Program-made: the position numbers and the translations under genes
In this document: positions 1 through 6,349 of the stretch, piece after piece
Layout: the number at the start of each line of letters is the position of its first letter
Position numbering within the stretch: the stretch's first letter is position 1
The notes under the pieces: generated by a model
What the model was told of the DNA's origin: nothing
Database searches by the model: none
Seen by the model: only the letters and a program-made list of their open reading frames with translations
Assembly: GCA_027943245.1 (NCBI GenBank)
Contig: JANDJZ010001295.1
Location: 1 to 15,423 of the forward strand
DNA: 15,423 bases
From: Acanthamoeba sp. SK_2022b
Lineage: Eukaryota; Discosea; Longamoebia; Acanthamoebidae
Reading direction: 5' to 3'

Positions 1-73
1 CATCTGGATTGTTGTTCAGCGAAACAATGTGAGCCGGATCAACTTCAGTGAGCCGCTTAAATTTCAAATTCAT
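1..73 (-). CDS. Partial N-terminus, probable GNAT-family acetyltransferase
   Basis: Only the first 24 codons are inside the window; the gene reads leftward off the left edge. The ATG is the complement of 71-73, and a weak purine stretch (GAGACAGG) sits just upstream of it. The visible peptide starts MNLKFKRLTEVDPAHIVSLN and continues NNPD. The pattern LTEVDP..I..L.NNP resembles the start of small GNAT N-acetyltransferases as I remember them, where this segment forms the first strand and helix; no acetyl-CoA-binding motif is visible because the rest is missing. The stretch is clearly richer in A and T than the rest of the window. The gene lies 129 bp downstream of the large repeat protein on the same strand, so it may be transcribed separately. 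The family call is an inference from a very short fragment. Confidence 0.4.
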   Translation of the reverse strand, partial: MNLKFKRLTEVDPAHIVSLNNNPD

Positions 74-156
74 GCCTGTCTCTGGTTGTCTATCCATCAA
101 ATTCAAAGCCTACCAAAACGGTGGTTGCCGACCGTCTATCTGAGCGTCAACCAAGG

Positions 157-186
157 GGCAGCAGTCCACAGTGCGGGGTTGCTGCC
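157..186 (-). terminator. Weak hairpin between the repeat-protein gene and the leftward partial gene
   Basis: GGCAGCA (157-163) can pair with TGCTGCC (180-186) across a 16-nt loop, just after the stop of the giant secreted-protein gene at 203. There is no T-run after it on the minus strand, so it is not a convincing intrinsic terminator. The rest of 74-202 shows nothing else I can support. Confidence 0.2.
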
Positions 187-202
187 GCTGCAAGCCAAGG
201 CT

Positions 203-3200
203 TCACTTTCTGATCGGCGGTGCGCAACCACTGCTCGACGCTCGGCAACGCACCGCCACCAGACCCGCTGCCAGCAGCGAAAGCAGTGCCAGCGCCCAGG
301 GGCCGAGCGCGGGTATGGCCTGCGGGGCCAGCAGCACGGGCAGGCCGGGGTCGGTGATCTGGTTGGGCACGGAATCGCTGTCACCCACGCCGCCATCGGC
401 CAGGGTGAAGGTCACGCTCAGGCCGTCGGGCGCAAACTGCGCGCCGGGCAGCGCATACCAGTGCGGCTGCGCGCAGGCAGCGCCGGTGCAGCCCAGCCCG
501 TCGGGGCTGGGGCCGTATTTGTAATAAACGGCCCCCTGCGGCACTGGTGTGGTGAAGTGCACGGTCACCTGTGCATCTGCATTGCCAGCGACACGCCCCA
601 GCACCAGGCCCAGCGGCGCGTGCACCGCACGCACATGGGACGGCAAGGGCGCGGGCAAGGTGGAGGCAAAGGCGGCGCTGCTGATCTCCCAGCCGTTCGC
701 TCCATCCACCTCCACCGCCCCCAGATTGCCGTTGCCGCCCGCACCCTGCCACGGTGCGCTGCACTGCTGCGCTGCGCCGCCATATTCACCGCTGCACTGC
801 CATTTGTGTTGGCCGCCGGCGGATAGCACGGTCCCTGGCGTACCCGTGGCGCACAGATTCGCGCTGGGCTTGAAGGCCACAGCGCCGTTGGCCGCTGAGC
901 CGCAGGTGGCATCGACCGGGTCGTGGGTGAACGTGGCCGAAACGCTGCGCGGACTGGTCACGTTGGTGAGCTGGCATGCTCCCGTGCCCGCGCAATCGCC
1001 CGACCAACTGGTGAAGTGATAGCCCGTACCAGGCGTGGCGGTGCAGCTTGCGTCCTGGCCGTGGGTGACGGGGTTGGGCGCGCAGGTGACTGTGCCGTTG
1101 GTGGTCGCGGGGGTGATGCTGATGGGGTATGTGTTCAGCGCGAAGGTGGCACTCACGCTGCGCGGGCTGGTCACGTTGGTGAGCTGGCATGCCCCCGCCC
1201 CTGCGCAATCGCCCGACCAACTGGTGAAGTGGTAACCCACATCAGGCGTGGCGGTGCAGCTTGCGCCCTGGCCGTGGGTGACGGGGTTGGGCGTGCAGGT
1301 GACCGTGCCGTTGGCCGGGGCGGGGACGATGCCGATGGAATAGGTGTTGAGCACAAATGTGGCACTCACGCTGCGCGGGCTGGTCACGTTGGTGAGCTGG
1401 CAGGTGCCCGTGCCCTCGCAATCGCCCGACCAACTGGTGAAGTGATAGCCCGCATCGGGCATGGCGGTGCAGCTTGCGTCCTGGCCGTGGGTCACGGGGT
1501 TGGGCGTGCAGGTGACCGTGCCGTTGGTGGTGGCGGGGGCGATGCTGATGGGGTAGGTGTTCAGCGCGAAAGTGGCACCCACGCTGCGCGGGCTGGTCAC
1601 GTTGGTGAACTGGCATGCCCCCGTGCCCGTGCAATCGCCTGACCAACTGGTGAAGTGATAGCCCGCATTGGGCGTGGCGGTGCAGCTTGCGTCCTGGCCG
1701 TGGGTGACGGGGTTGGGCGTGCAGGTGACCGTGCCGTTGACGGCGGCGGGGGTGGCGATGGAGTGGGTGTTGGGCGTGAAGGTGGCCGAGACGGTGCGCG
1801 ACGCGGTCACGCTGGTGAACTGGCATGCACCCGTGCCCGTGCAATCGCCCGACCAACTGGTGAAGTGGTAGCCCGCATCGGGCGTGGCGGTGCAGCTTGC
1901 ATCCTGGCCGTGGGTGACGGGGTTGGGCGTACAGGTGACTGTGCCGTTGGCCGGGGCGGGGACGATGCCGATGGAATAGGTGTTGAGTACAAATGTGGCA
2001 CCCACGCTGCGCGGGCTGGTCACGTTGTAGAGAATGCACGCGCTGGCAGTGCCCGCGCAATCGCCCGACCAATGGGTGAAGTGGTAGCCCATCGCGGGCG
2101 AGGCGACGCAGATGGTGTCTTGCCCATGGGACACGGGGTTGGCCGTGCAGTTCACGCTGCCGCCGGTGACGGCAGGGGTGGCGATGGCGTAGGTAATCGG
2201 CGCGAAGGTGGCTCCCACGCTGTGCGCGCTGGTCACGTTGGTGAACTGGCATGCACCCGTGCCCGCGCAATCGCCCGTCCAGCCGGTGAACTGAAAGCCC
2301 GTTTGCGGCGTGGCAGTGCAGCCAGCGGCCTGGCCGTGGGGCACGGGATTGGGCGTGCAAGACATGCTCCCGCCCGTGGTGGCAGTGGTAGTGATGGCGT
2401 AGGTGATGAGCGTCGTGTTGGCAGAGACGGTGGTAGCCCCGAGCACCACGGGCTGGCAAGCCCCCGTGCCGCTGCAGGCGCCGCCCCAGCCGCTGAAGGG
2501 GCGGGCGACAGGGTCGTGCACCGTGGCCGTGCAGCTGGCGCTGGAGCCATGGGTCACGGGGTTCGGGGTGCACTGTGCGCTGGCAATGCCCGCATCCGTG
2601 TTGACTGTCACCATGTACTGGCGCGGTGCCAGGCAAGCGGCCGTGGTGCCGCCGCTGATGCCCGCGCAATTCCAGCGGAAGGCATCGGACGCGGCAGACT
2701 GGTTGGTGGCCGAACCGGCGCTGCACAAGAGGGTTGGCAAGGTGAGCGAAGGCGCAGCGCTGCCACACGCGCCATTGGTGGGCGGCGGGGCGAAGGTGGC
2801 GCTGATGGTGCAATTGCCGGTAATGGTCGCAGTGGTGTAGGTTTTGCCCGCAAGCGATCCGCCGCAGCCGCTGACCTGCACCGTATAGCCCGGTGGCGTG
2901 GTGAGCGTGAAGCTGGCCTGCTCCCCCGCCGCTACATCGCGCCCCGCCTCGATGCTGCCGCCGCCCGTGGCCTGGGAGGTAACGAGGTAGGCGCGAGGCA
3001 CGGAGCATTGCGGCGAAGGGTTGCCGCCGTAGCTGCTCTGGCACACCCAGGAGAAGGAGTAGGTTTCACCCATCACGCCGCTGGTCGTGCCCACGCTGCA
3101 CAGCAAGGCGTCTGGCGGATAACGGCGAGGCGTGGTGCTGCTGGCACTGCCGCACACGCCATCGAGCTGCACGGAGCCGGCCTCGACCGTCATGCCGATG

Positions 3201-3703
3201 GAGGTCTGCGGCTCGGCCACCCAGGCCGGCTTGTGGCTCGCGCCTGAATACCAGGTCAGCCCGTCGTTGGTGGCCGTGGTGATCTGGCGGCGGATCATGG
3301 TCTGGCCGATGCTGCGCACCACCACCCAGGCAAAGTCGCCCGCCGCCACGATGCGGTCGCCCGTGAACACGCGCAAGCCCGGCGTGGCCGCATCGGCGGT
3401 GAAGGGGGCACAGGCCGTCATGTCCACGAACGGCGTGGCGGCGCTGGCGTCGGTTGCGCACACTTGCAGCTCGAACTGGTCGATCTGGGTGAGATTCATC
3501 TTCACCTGCGTGATGCGCAGCGACTGGCTGCCAATCGGGATGCGGTTGGCCACCCACAGTTTGGTGTGGTAGCTGGAGTTGTGCTGGATGAGCCACGGGT
3601 CATTGGCGGCTGCCAGGTTGTCGAATACCGTGACTGCACCAGCAGACACTGAAGCCGCCACCGTCAGCAGCAGCATGGCAATTCGAAGGGCAAGGGTTTT
3701 CAT
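203..3703 (-). CDS. Giant secreted InlB-type repeat protein with IPTL-CTERM-like sorting tail
   Basis: A 1166-residue exported surface or extracellular protein of unknown partner. A Sec signal peptide covers about residues 1-22 (MKTLALRI, then a hydrophobic core ending SAGA). Residues 23-180 form a beta-rich, Cys-poor head starting VFDNLAAAND, like 'choice-of-anchor' heads of sorted proteins. Residues 362-925 hold eight tandem repeats of 70-72 residues with the pattern CTPNPVTHGQ, GYHFTSWSGDC and VTSPRSVSATF, matching divergent InlB B-repeats (beta-grasp-like, often adhesive). Three copies of another module (CGSA...LC...W.C....C.AP) lie at about 182-239, 311-363 and 932-985. The last 37 residues (IPALGPW, a hydrophobic helix, then RCRASS) match the layout of IPTL-CTERM sorting signals, thought to be processed by an exosortase-like enzyme; no such enzyme is in this window. 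The start at 3703 is fixed by the signal peptide, although no strong ribosome-binding site is visible. The frame is intact through 3.5 kb of repeats. Confidence 0.9.
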   Translation of the reverse strand: MKTLALRIAMLLLTVAASVSAGAVTVFDNLAAANDPWLIQHNSSYHTKLWVANRIPIGSQSLRITQVKMNLTQIDQFELQVCATDASAATPFVDMTACAPFTADAATPGLRVFTGDRIVAAGDFAWVVVRSIGQTMIRRQITTATNDGLTWYSGASHKPAWVAEPQTSIGMTVEAGSVQLDGVCGSASSTTPRRYPPDALLCSVGTTSGVMGETYSFSWVCQSSYGGNPSPQCSVPRAYLVTSQATGGGSIEAGRDVAAGEQASFTLTTPPGYTVQVSGCGGSLAGKTYTTATITGNCTISATFAPPPTNGACGSAAPSLTLPTLLCSAGSATNQSAASDAFRWNCAGISGGTTAACLAPRQYMVTVNTDAGIASAQCTPNPVTHGSSASCTATVHDPVARPFSGWGGACSGTGACQPVVLGATTVSANTTLITYAITTTATTGGSMSCTPNPVPHGQAAGCTATPQTGFQFTGWTGDCAGTGACQFTNVTSAHSVGATFAPITYAIATPAVTGGSVNCTANPVSHGQDTICVASPAMGYHFTHWSGDCAGTASACILYNVTSPRSVGATFVLNTYSIGIVPAPANGTVTCTPNPVTHGQDASCTATPDAGYHFTSWSGDCTGTGACQFTSVTASRTVSATFTPNTHSIATPAAVNGTVTCTPNPVTHGQDASCTATPNAGYHFTSWSGDCTGTGACQFTNVTSPRSVGATFALNTYPISIAPATTNGTVTCTPNPVTHGQDASCTAMPDAGYHFTSWSGDCEGTGTCQLTNVTSPRSVSATFVLNTYSIGIVPAPANGTVTCTPNPVTHGQGASCTATPDVGYHFTSWSGDCAGAGACQLTNVTSPRSVSATFALNTYPISITPATTNGTVTCAPNPVTHGQDASCTATPGTGYHFTSWSGDCAGTGACQLTNVTSPRSVSATFTHDPVDATCGSAANGAVAFKPSANLCATGTPGTVLSAGGQHKWQCSGEYGGAAQQCSAPWQGAGGNGNLGAVEVDGANGWEISSAAFASTLPAPLPSHVRAVHAPLGLVLGRVAGNADAQVTVHFTTPVPQGAVYYKYGPSPDGLGCTGAACAQPHWYALPGAQFAPDGLSVTFTLADGGVGDSDSVPNQITDPGLPVLLAPQAIPALGPWALALLSLLAAGLVAVRCRASSSGCAPPIRK
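929..2620 (-). repeat. Eight-unit in-frame tandem repeat array, period 210-216 bp
   Basis: The landmark caatcgcc (complement of the Gly-Asp-Cys codons) recurs at 993, 1206, 1419, 1632, 1842, 2058 and 2268. The spacings are 213, 213, 213, 210, 216 and 210, all multiples of three. An eighth, divergent unit (GWGGAC) lies at about 2420-2620. Each unit encodes about four cysteines (CTPNP, ASC or similar, GDC, GAC), enough for two disulfides. Units 4 and 7 share an almost identical linker (NTYSIGIVPAPANGT), as do units 6 and 8 (NTYPISI.PATTNGT). The similarity is strong at the DNA level, which points to recent unequal recombination or gene conversion rather than old divergence. Confidence 0.9.
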
Positions 3704-3762
3704 GGCGATGGGGTGGGTGGGTGGAGCGGTGTTCCACCCAGCCGCGATCAGCCATGAAAAAT

Positions 3763-3795
3763 GCTTTCAGCGCTTATGTATCAAGCGCTGAAAGC
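3763..3795. repeat. Perfect hairpin, 13-bp arms, Comamonadaceae-type palindrome
   Basis: GCTTTCAGCGCTT (3763-3775) is followed by a 7-nt loop and its exact complement AAGCGCTGAAAGC (3783-3795). It lies 60 bp upstream of the giant repeat-protein gene and is not followed by a T-run on either strand. The AGCGCTT..AAGCGCT core is the kind of short dispersed palindrome I recall from intergenic spaces of Comamonadaceae genomes; that link is memory, not a search. It could act as an mRNA 5' structure, a REP-like element or a protein-binding site. Confidence 0.75.
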
Positions 3796-4111
3796 CATGT
3801 TGATGCAAGCGTGTGGCACGGGTGGATGCGCACTGCCGGCCATCTTGCGGGCGCGCAGCCCTGGCGGCTTGACTGTGCGTTCGTGCCGCGCTTGACTGGA
3901 CGTTTCGCAAGCCTCACCCCCCAAAAAAAGGGGCGTTCCCCTCCCCTCCCGCGCTATCATCCGCCCCGGCCCCCTGTCCCGGGGCTGATGCTTCAAAACA
4001 TCCGTCGTATAGCGGCACAGCCTCTCCGAAAGCGAGGCTTGGTACACCGAATCCATCAGTCAACGCAGATGCGATGGCCTGTGGATTCGATCCGCAATGG
4101 AGCACGGAACA
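3796..4111 (+). other. Non-coding leader or promoter stretch with GC-rich hairpins
   Basis: No convincing gene is seen between the 3763-3795 palindrome and the small rightward ORFs. The stretch holds TTGACT at 3893-3898 (a -35-like box without a good -10 partner), a CCCCCC-A7-GGGG tract at 3917-3933, a GCCCCGG/CCGGGGC hairpin near 3962-3984, a CCTC..GAGG hairpin near 4021-4039, and a possible long-range CTGATG/CATCAG pairing (about 3985 with about 4055). Together these suggest a structured 5' untranslated region for the ORFs starting at 4112 and 4207. They match no riboswitch class that I recognise. Confidence 0.35.
3923..3941 (-). terminator. Possible intrinsic terminator reading leftward
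   Basis: On the minus strand the order is GGGG, AACG loop, CCCC, then seven T (plus-strand CCCC 3938-3941, GGGG 3930-3933, A-run 3923-3929). The stem has only four base pairs, although all are G-C. It could end leftward transcription coming from the redox cluster at 4540-6943 before it reaches the repeat-protein gene. The alternative is that the C6-A7-G4 tract is chance. Confidence 0.3.
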
Positions 4112-4210
4112 ATGAACGCCGTTTCTCTCGCCTGCGCGCCGTCTTTTGGCGCAGCCCCTCCCTCATGCCAGGCCTTTGTGCCCGGCCAACTGCGGAGGGA
4201 CATGGCATGA
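4112..4210 (+). CDS. 32-codon putative leader peptide ORF
   Basis: ATG at 4112 follows a purine-rich stretch (GGAGCACGGAACA) and opens a 32-residue frame (MNAVSLACAPSFGAAPP...) that ends with TGA at 4208-4210. This stop overlaps the ATG at 4207 as ATGA, the classic arrangement for translational coupling, and a strong GGAGGG lies inside its last codons at 4194-4199. The peptide has no recognisable domain. It may be a real small protein, a regulatory leader ORF, or a chance frame; the coupled geometry is the main support. Confidence 0.4.
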   Translation: MNAVSLACAPSFGAAPPSCQAFVPGQLRRDMA

Positions 4211-4505
4211 ACCCCGCCCAGCCCTCCCCACCACGGACAGCCACAGCACCCGGCAGCTGTCCAACGCCCTCACCCAGGTGGACCATCTCGTGCAGCAAGG
4301 CTGTGCAGAAATCTCCGCCATCGCCCAGTTGGCCCTGGCATGGCTGGAGCCCCCCAAGGGCCATCGCCACCTGGACGTGGTGGCCCGCGCCCTGCAAAGC
4401 ATCCGCGACAGCGCCGACACGCTGGCCGACTACGCCGGCACCGAGGCCCAGACCATGGGCTGCGGATCTGCCATGGCGCGCACTTCATGGCCCGGCCTGT
4501 GTTGA
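4146..4505 (+). CDS. Small unknown helical protein, likely 5' frameshift
   Basis: Not recognised. The supported core is about 80 residues (from LSNALTQVDHLVQQ through ALAWLEPPKGHRHLD to AQTMGC), predicted mostly helical and soluble. It reads like a genuine protein rather than a shadow frame. The frame that carries it is open from 4146, but only with a TTG start and no Shine-Dalgarno. The best start is ATG 4207, preceded by GGAGGG at 4194-4199 with 7-nt spacing and overlapping the stop of the 32-codon ORF. That ATG is in a different frame (MNPAQPSPP...), so a net one-base change somewhere in the C-rich stretch between about 4215 and 4245 would be needed to join start and core. The gene ends 34 bp short of the convergent dehydrogenase gene. 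Either it is a broken gene, or the sequence has a homopolymer error. Confidence 0.5.
   Translation: MAQPLPHARPLCPANCGGTWHEPRPALPTTDSHSTRQLSNALTQVDHLVQQGCAEISAIAQLALAWLEPPKGHRHLDVVARALQSIRDSADTLADYAGTEAQTMGCGSAMARTSWPGLC
4194..4209 (+). promoter_or_regulatory. Strong Shine-Dalgarno plus ATGA coupled start
   Basis: GGAGGG (4194-4199) sits 7 nt before ATG 4207, whose last two bases start the TGA stop of the upstream 32-codon ORF. This is the best translation-initiation signal in this part of the window. It decides the likely start of the small unknown gene, even though it disagrees with the downstream reading frame. Confidence 0.55.
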
Positions 4506-4539
4506 TGGTCCGGCCACGGGCTGCGACGCTCATCCAGGC

Positions 4540-5244
4540 TCAGGCGCCCTGCGGCAGATAGCTTGGCCGGGCCGCCGTCATGCCGCGCTTGACCTGCTGG
4601 GTGAGCTCGTCGGCCAGCACTTCATCGAGCCCGGCCTCCAGTCCGTCCAGCGCGCGGCTGACGATGTCCTCGGGGCTGGACTTCGGTGCGTCAAGCCCGC
4701 GCGTGAGGTCGGTATCGACATAGGCCATGTGCAGGCCCAGCACCTGTGTCTTCTGCCCTGCAAGCTCGCTGCGCAGGGCGTTGGTGAGCGACCAGGCGGC
4801 CGACTTGCTGGCCGAGTAGGCGGCCAGTTCGCCGCCATTGACCCAGGAGGCCACCGACAGCACATTGAGCAAGGCCCCGCCGCCGTTGGCCTTGAGAACC
4901 GGCGCAAAGGCCTGGCTCATGCGCAGCACGGCGAAGAAGTTGGTCTCGAAGATGCGCCTGGCGACCTCTTCGCTGTCGGGCGCCAGAAAGCCGCCGGGCT
5001 GCGCGATGCCGGCGTTGTTGATCACCAGCGTGACGTCCGACGCCTGCGCTGCGGCGGCGGCCACGTCCTGCGGGCGGTTCACGTCCAGCTGCAGGGCATG
5101 CACGCCGGGCTGGGTGACGGTGGCGGGGTCGCGCGCGCCGGCGTAGACCTTGCGGGCGCCACGGGCAAGCAGCTCGCGTGCGAAGGCCAGGCCGATGCCG
5201 CGATTGGCACCGGTGACGAGAACAACAGCGTTTTCAATTTTCAT
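4540..5244 (-). CDS. SDR family oxidoreductase (classical short-chain dehydrogenase)
   Basis: A 234-residue NAD(P)(H)-dependent short-chain dehydrogenase/reductase, cytoplasmic, that interconverts an alcohol and a carbonyl of unknown identity. The classical motifs are all present: cofactor-binding TGANRGIG at 11-18, NNAG at 76-79, and the catalytic tetrad Asn102, Ser130, Tyr143 and Lys147 (YSASK), with Ser and Tyr 13 residues apart as is usual. The R15 and R38 region would suit NADPH, which is an inference. Length is normal for a classical SDR. The start at 5244 has a GGAG six bases upstream. It lies 30 bp downstream of the zinc-free oxidoreductase on the same strand, so the two are probably cotranscribed and repressed by the TetR protein encoded upstream. 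The substrate cannot be told from sequence. Confidence 0.9.
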   Translation of the reverse strand: MKIENAVVLVTGANRGIGLAFARELLARGARKVYAGARDPATVTQPGVHALQLDVNRPQDVAAAAAQASDVTLVINNAGIAQPGGFLAPDSEEVARRIFETNFFAVLRMSQAFAPVLKANGGGALLNVLSVASWVNGGELAAYSASKSAAWSLTNALRSELAGQKTQVLGLHMAYVDTDLTRGLDAPKSSPEDIVSRALDGLEAGLDEVLADELTQQVKRGMTAARPSYLPQGA

Positions 5245-5274
5245 GGAGCACTCCAGGGGTGGGGGGAAACAGAT

Positions 5275-6276
5275 TCAACGGATCTTGATGACGACCTTGC
5301 CCTTTGCGTGGCCGGCTTCGGCATAGGCAAGGGCCTCGTTGGTGGACTCGAATGCGAAGACCTTGTCCACGACCGGGCGGATGGCGCCCGCCTCGATGAG
5401 GCGGGTGATCTCGCGCAGCTGGCCACCGTCGGCCTTCATGAAGACAAAGGAGTAGTCGATGCCACGGCTTCGCGCCCGGCGCCTGATGCCGGAGCTGAGC
5501 AGCCGCATCACCAGGCGCACGAATGCGGGCGCCGCGATTGCCCTGCCAAATGCGGGATCGGGCGGGCCGGAGATGGAGACCAGTTTGGCGCCGCCCTTGA
5601 GCACGCGCAGGGATTTGCCAAGCGCCTTGCCGTCCTGGCTGTTGAGCACCACGTCGTAGTCGTGCAGGACGTCCTCGAAGTCCTGCGTGCGGTAGTCGAT
5701 GACGACATCCGCGCCCAGGCCCCTGACCAGATCGAAGTTGGCCGCGCTCGTCGTGGTGGCCACAGTGGCGCCCAGGTGCCGGGCCAGCTGGATGGCGAAC
5801 GTGCCCACGCCGCCGGAGCCGGCCTGGATGAAGACCTTCTGCCCCCTGGCCAGCCGGGCTGTCTCGACCAGGACCTGCCAGGCCGTCAGGCCCACCAGGG
5901 GAATGGAGGCGGCCTCTTCCATCGTGAGCCCCTTGGGCTTGGGCGCCAGCGATGATTCCCTGACCGGCACGAACTCCGCGAACGTGCCGATCCGGAAATC
6001 GTCCGTGCGTGCATAGACCTCGTCGCCGGGCTTGAACTGCCGCACGCGCGGGCCGGCCTTGACCACCACGCCGGCCACGTCGTGGCCCAGGATCAGGGGC
6101 AGGCGATAGGGCAGGATGAGCTTGAATTGCCCGTCCCTGATCTTGGAGTCCAGCTGGTTCACGCCTGCGGCATGGACCTGGACCAGGACTTCGTCGTCAC
6201 GCAGCTGCGGCTCGGGCACCTCTGCCAGCTGCAAGGCGCGGTTCGCTCCATAGCTTTCCAGAACAAATGCCTTCAT
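5275..6276 (-). CDS. NADP-dependent zinc-free MDR oxidoreductase (quinone reductase type)
   Basis: A 333-residue medium-chain dehydrogenase/reductase of the NADPH:quinone oxidoreductase group (COG0604-like), cytoplasmic, reducing quinones or activated alkenes with NADPH. The GroES-like N-terminal half includes LGHDVAGVV (63-71) and the FKPGDEVYA loop (81-89). The Rossmann half has AGSGGVG (152-158), the cofactor loop of this group. I find no cysteine at all, so the structural and catalytic zinc sites of alcohol dehydrogenases are absent. The start at 6276 is supported by AGGAAG a few bases upstream. Directly upstream lies a perfect 18-bp palindrome that fits a TetR operator. It leads an apparent two-gene operon with the SDR gene (30-bp gap). 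Context suggests a defence role against an electrophilic or quinone-like compound, but the inducer is unknown. Confidence 0.9.
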   Translation of the reverse strand: MKAFVLESYGANRALQLAEVPEPQLRDDEVLVQVHAAGVNQLDSKIRDGQFKLILPYRLPLILGHDVAGVVVKAGPRVRQFKPGDEVYARTDDFRIGTFAEFVPVRESSLAPKPKGLTMEEAASIPLVGLTAWQVLVETARLARGQKVFIQAGSGGVGTFAIQLARHLGATVATTTSAANFDLVRGLGADVVIDYRTQDFEDVLHDYDVVLNSQDGKALGKSLRVLKGGAKLVSISGPPDPAFGRAIAAPAFVRLVMRLLSSGIRRRARSRGIDYSFVFMKADGGQLREITRLIEAGAIRPVVDKVFAFESTNEALAYAEAGHAKGKVVIKIR

Positions 6277-6287
6277 GGTCTTCCTTT

Positions 6288-6305
6288 ATATGATGATCAT
6301 CATAT
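6288..6305. promoter_or_regulatory. 18-bp perfect palindromic operator in front of the MDR gene
   Basis: ATATGATGATCATCATAT is a perfect 18-bp palindrome centred between 6296 and 6297, 12 bp upstream of the MDR start codon. Its core ATGATGATCATCAT matches 13 of 14 positions of the palindrome at the start of tetR (6942-6955). It contains a TATGAT -10-like hexamer on the minus strand (6304-6299), so a bound repressor would cover the promoter. Confidence 0.75.
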
Positions 6306-6313
6306 GTAACGGC

Positions 6314-6333
6314 AAAAAAAATCCTGGCACAGG
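6314..6333 (-). terminator. Weak terminator candidate after tetR
   Basis: On the minus strand CCTG-TGC-CAGG (6333-6323) is followed by A and then a run of eight T (6321-6314). The stem is only four base pairs, so it would stop transcription poorly. It would allow partial read-through from tetR into the MDR-SDR operon. Confidence 0.3.
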
Positions 6334-6349
6334 CACTGGGCATGCGCCA

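Noticed and set aside
929..2620. CRISPR-like regular repeats
   Set aside because: The period is about 213 bp, the units are coding and in frame throughout, and there are no short repeats separated by unique spacers.
923..3247. Long plus-strand open frames (239 and 530 codons) and a second minus-strand frame of 600 codons across the repeat array
   Set aside because: They are mirror frames of GC-rich tandem repeats: low-complexity Gly/Arg/Ala or His/Arg-rich products without signal peptide or domain, while the 1166-residue frame has all of these.
3995..4100. tRNA-like pieces (a TATAGC stretch and GATTCGATCC resembling a T-arm)
   Set aside because: No acceptor stem or complete cloverleaf can be formed around them.
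3721..5955. A 744-codon plus-strand open frame
   Set aside because: Its second half is the antisense of the SDR and MDR genes, and its first half crosses the non-coding leader. No domain is visible and the composition is typical of a shadow frame.
6286..6315. A TTGCCG / TATAAA promoter pair for the MDR gene with 18-bp spacing (minus strand)
   Set aside because: The -10 would end only 9 bases before the start codon and leave the good AGGAAG ribosome-binding site outside the transcript; the TATGAT inside the palindrome fits better.
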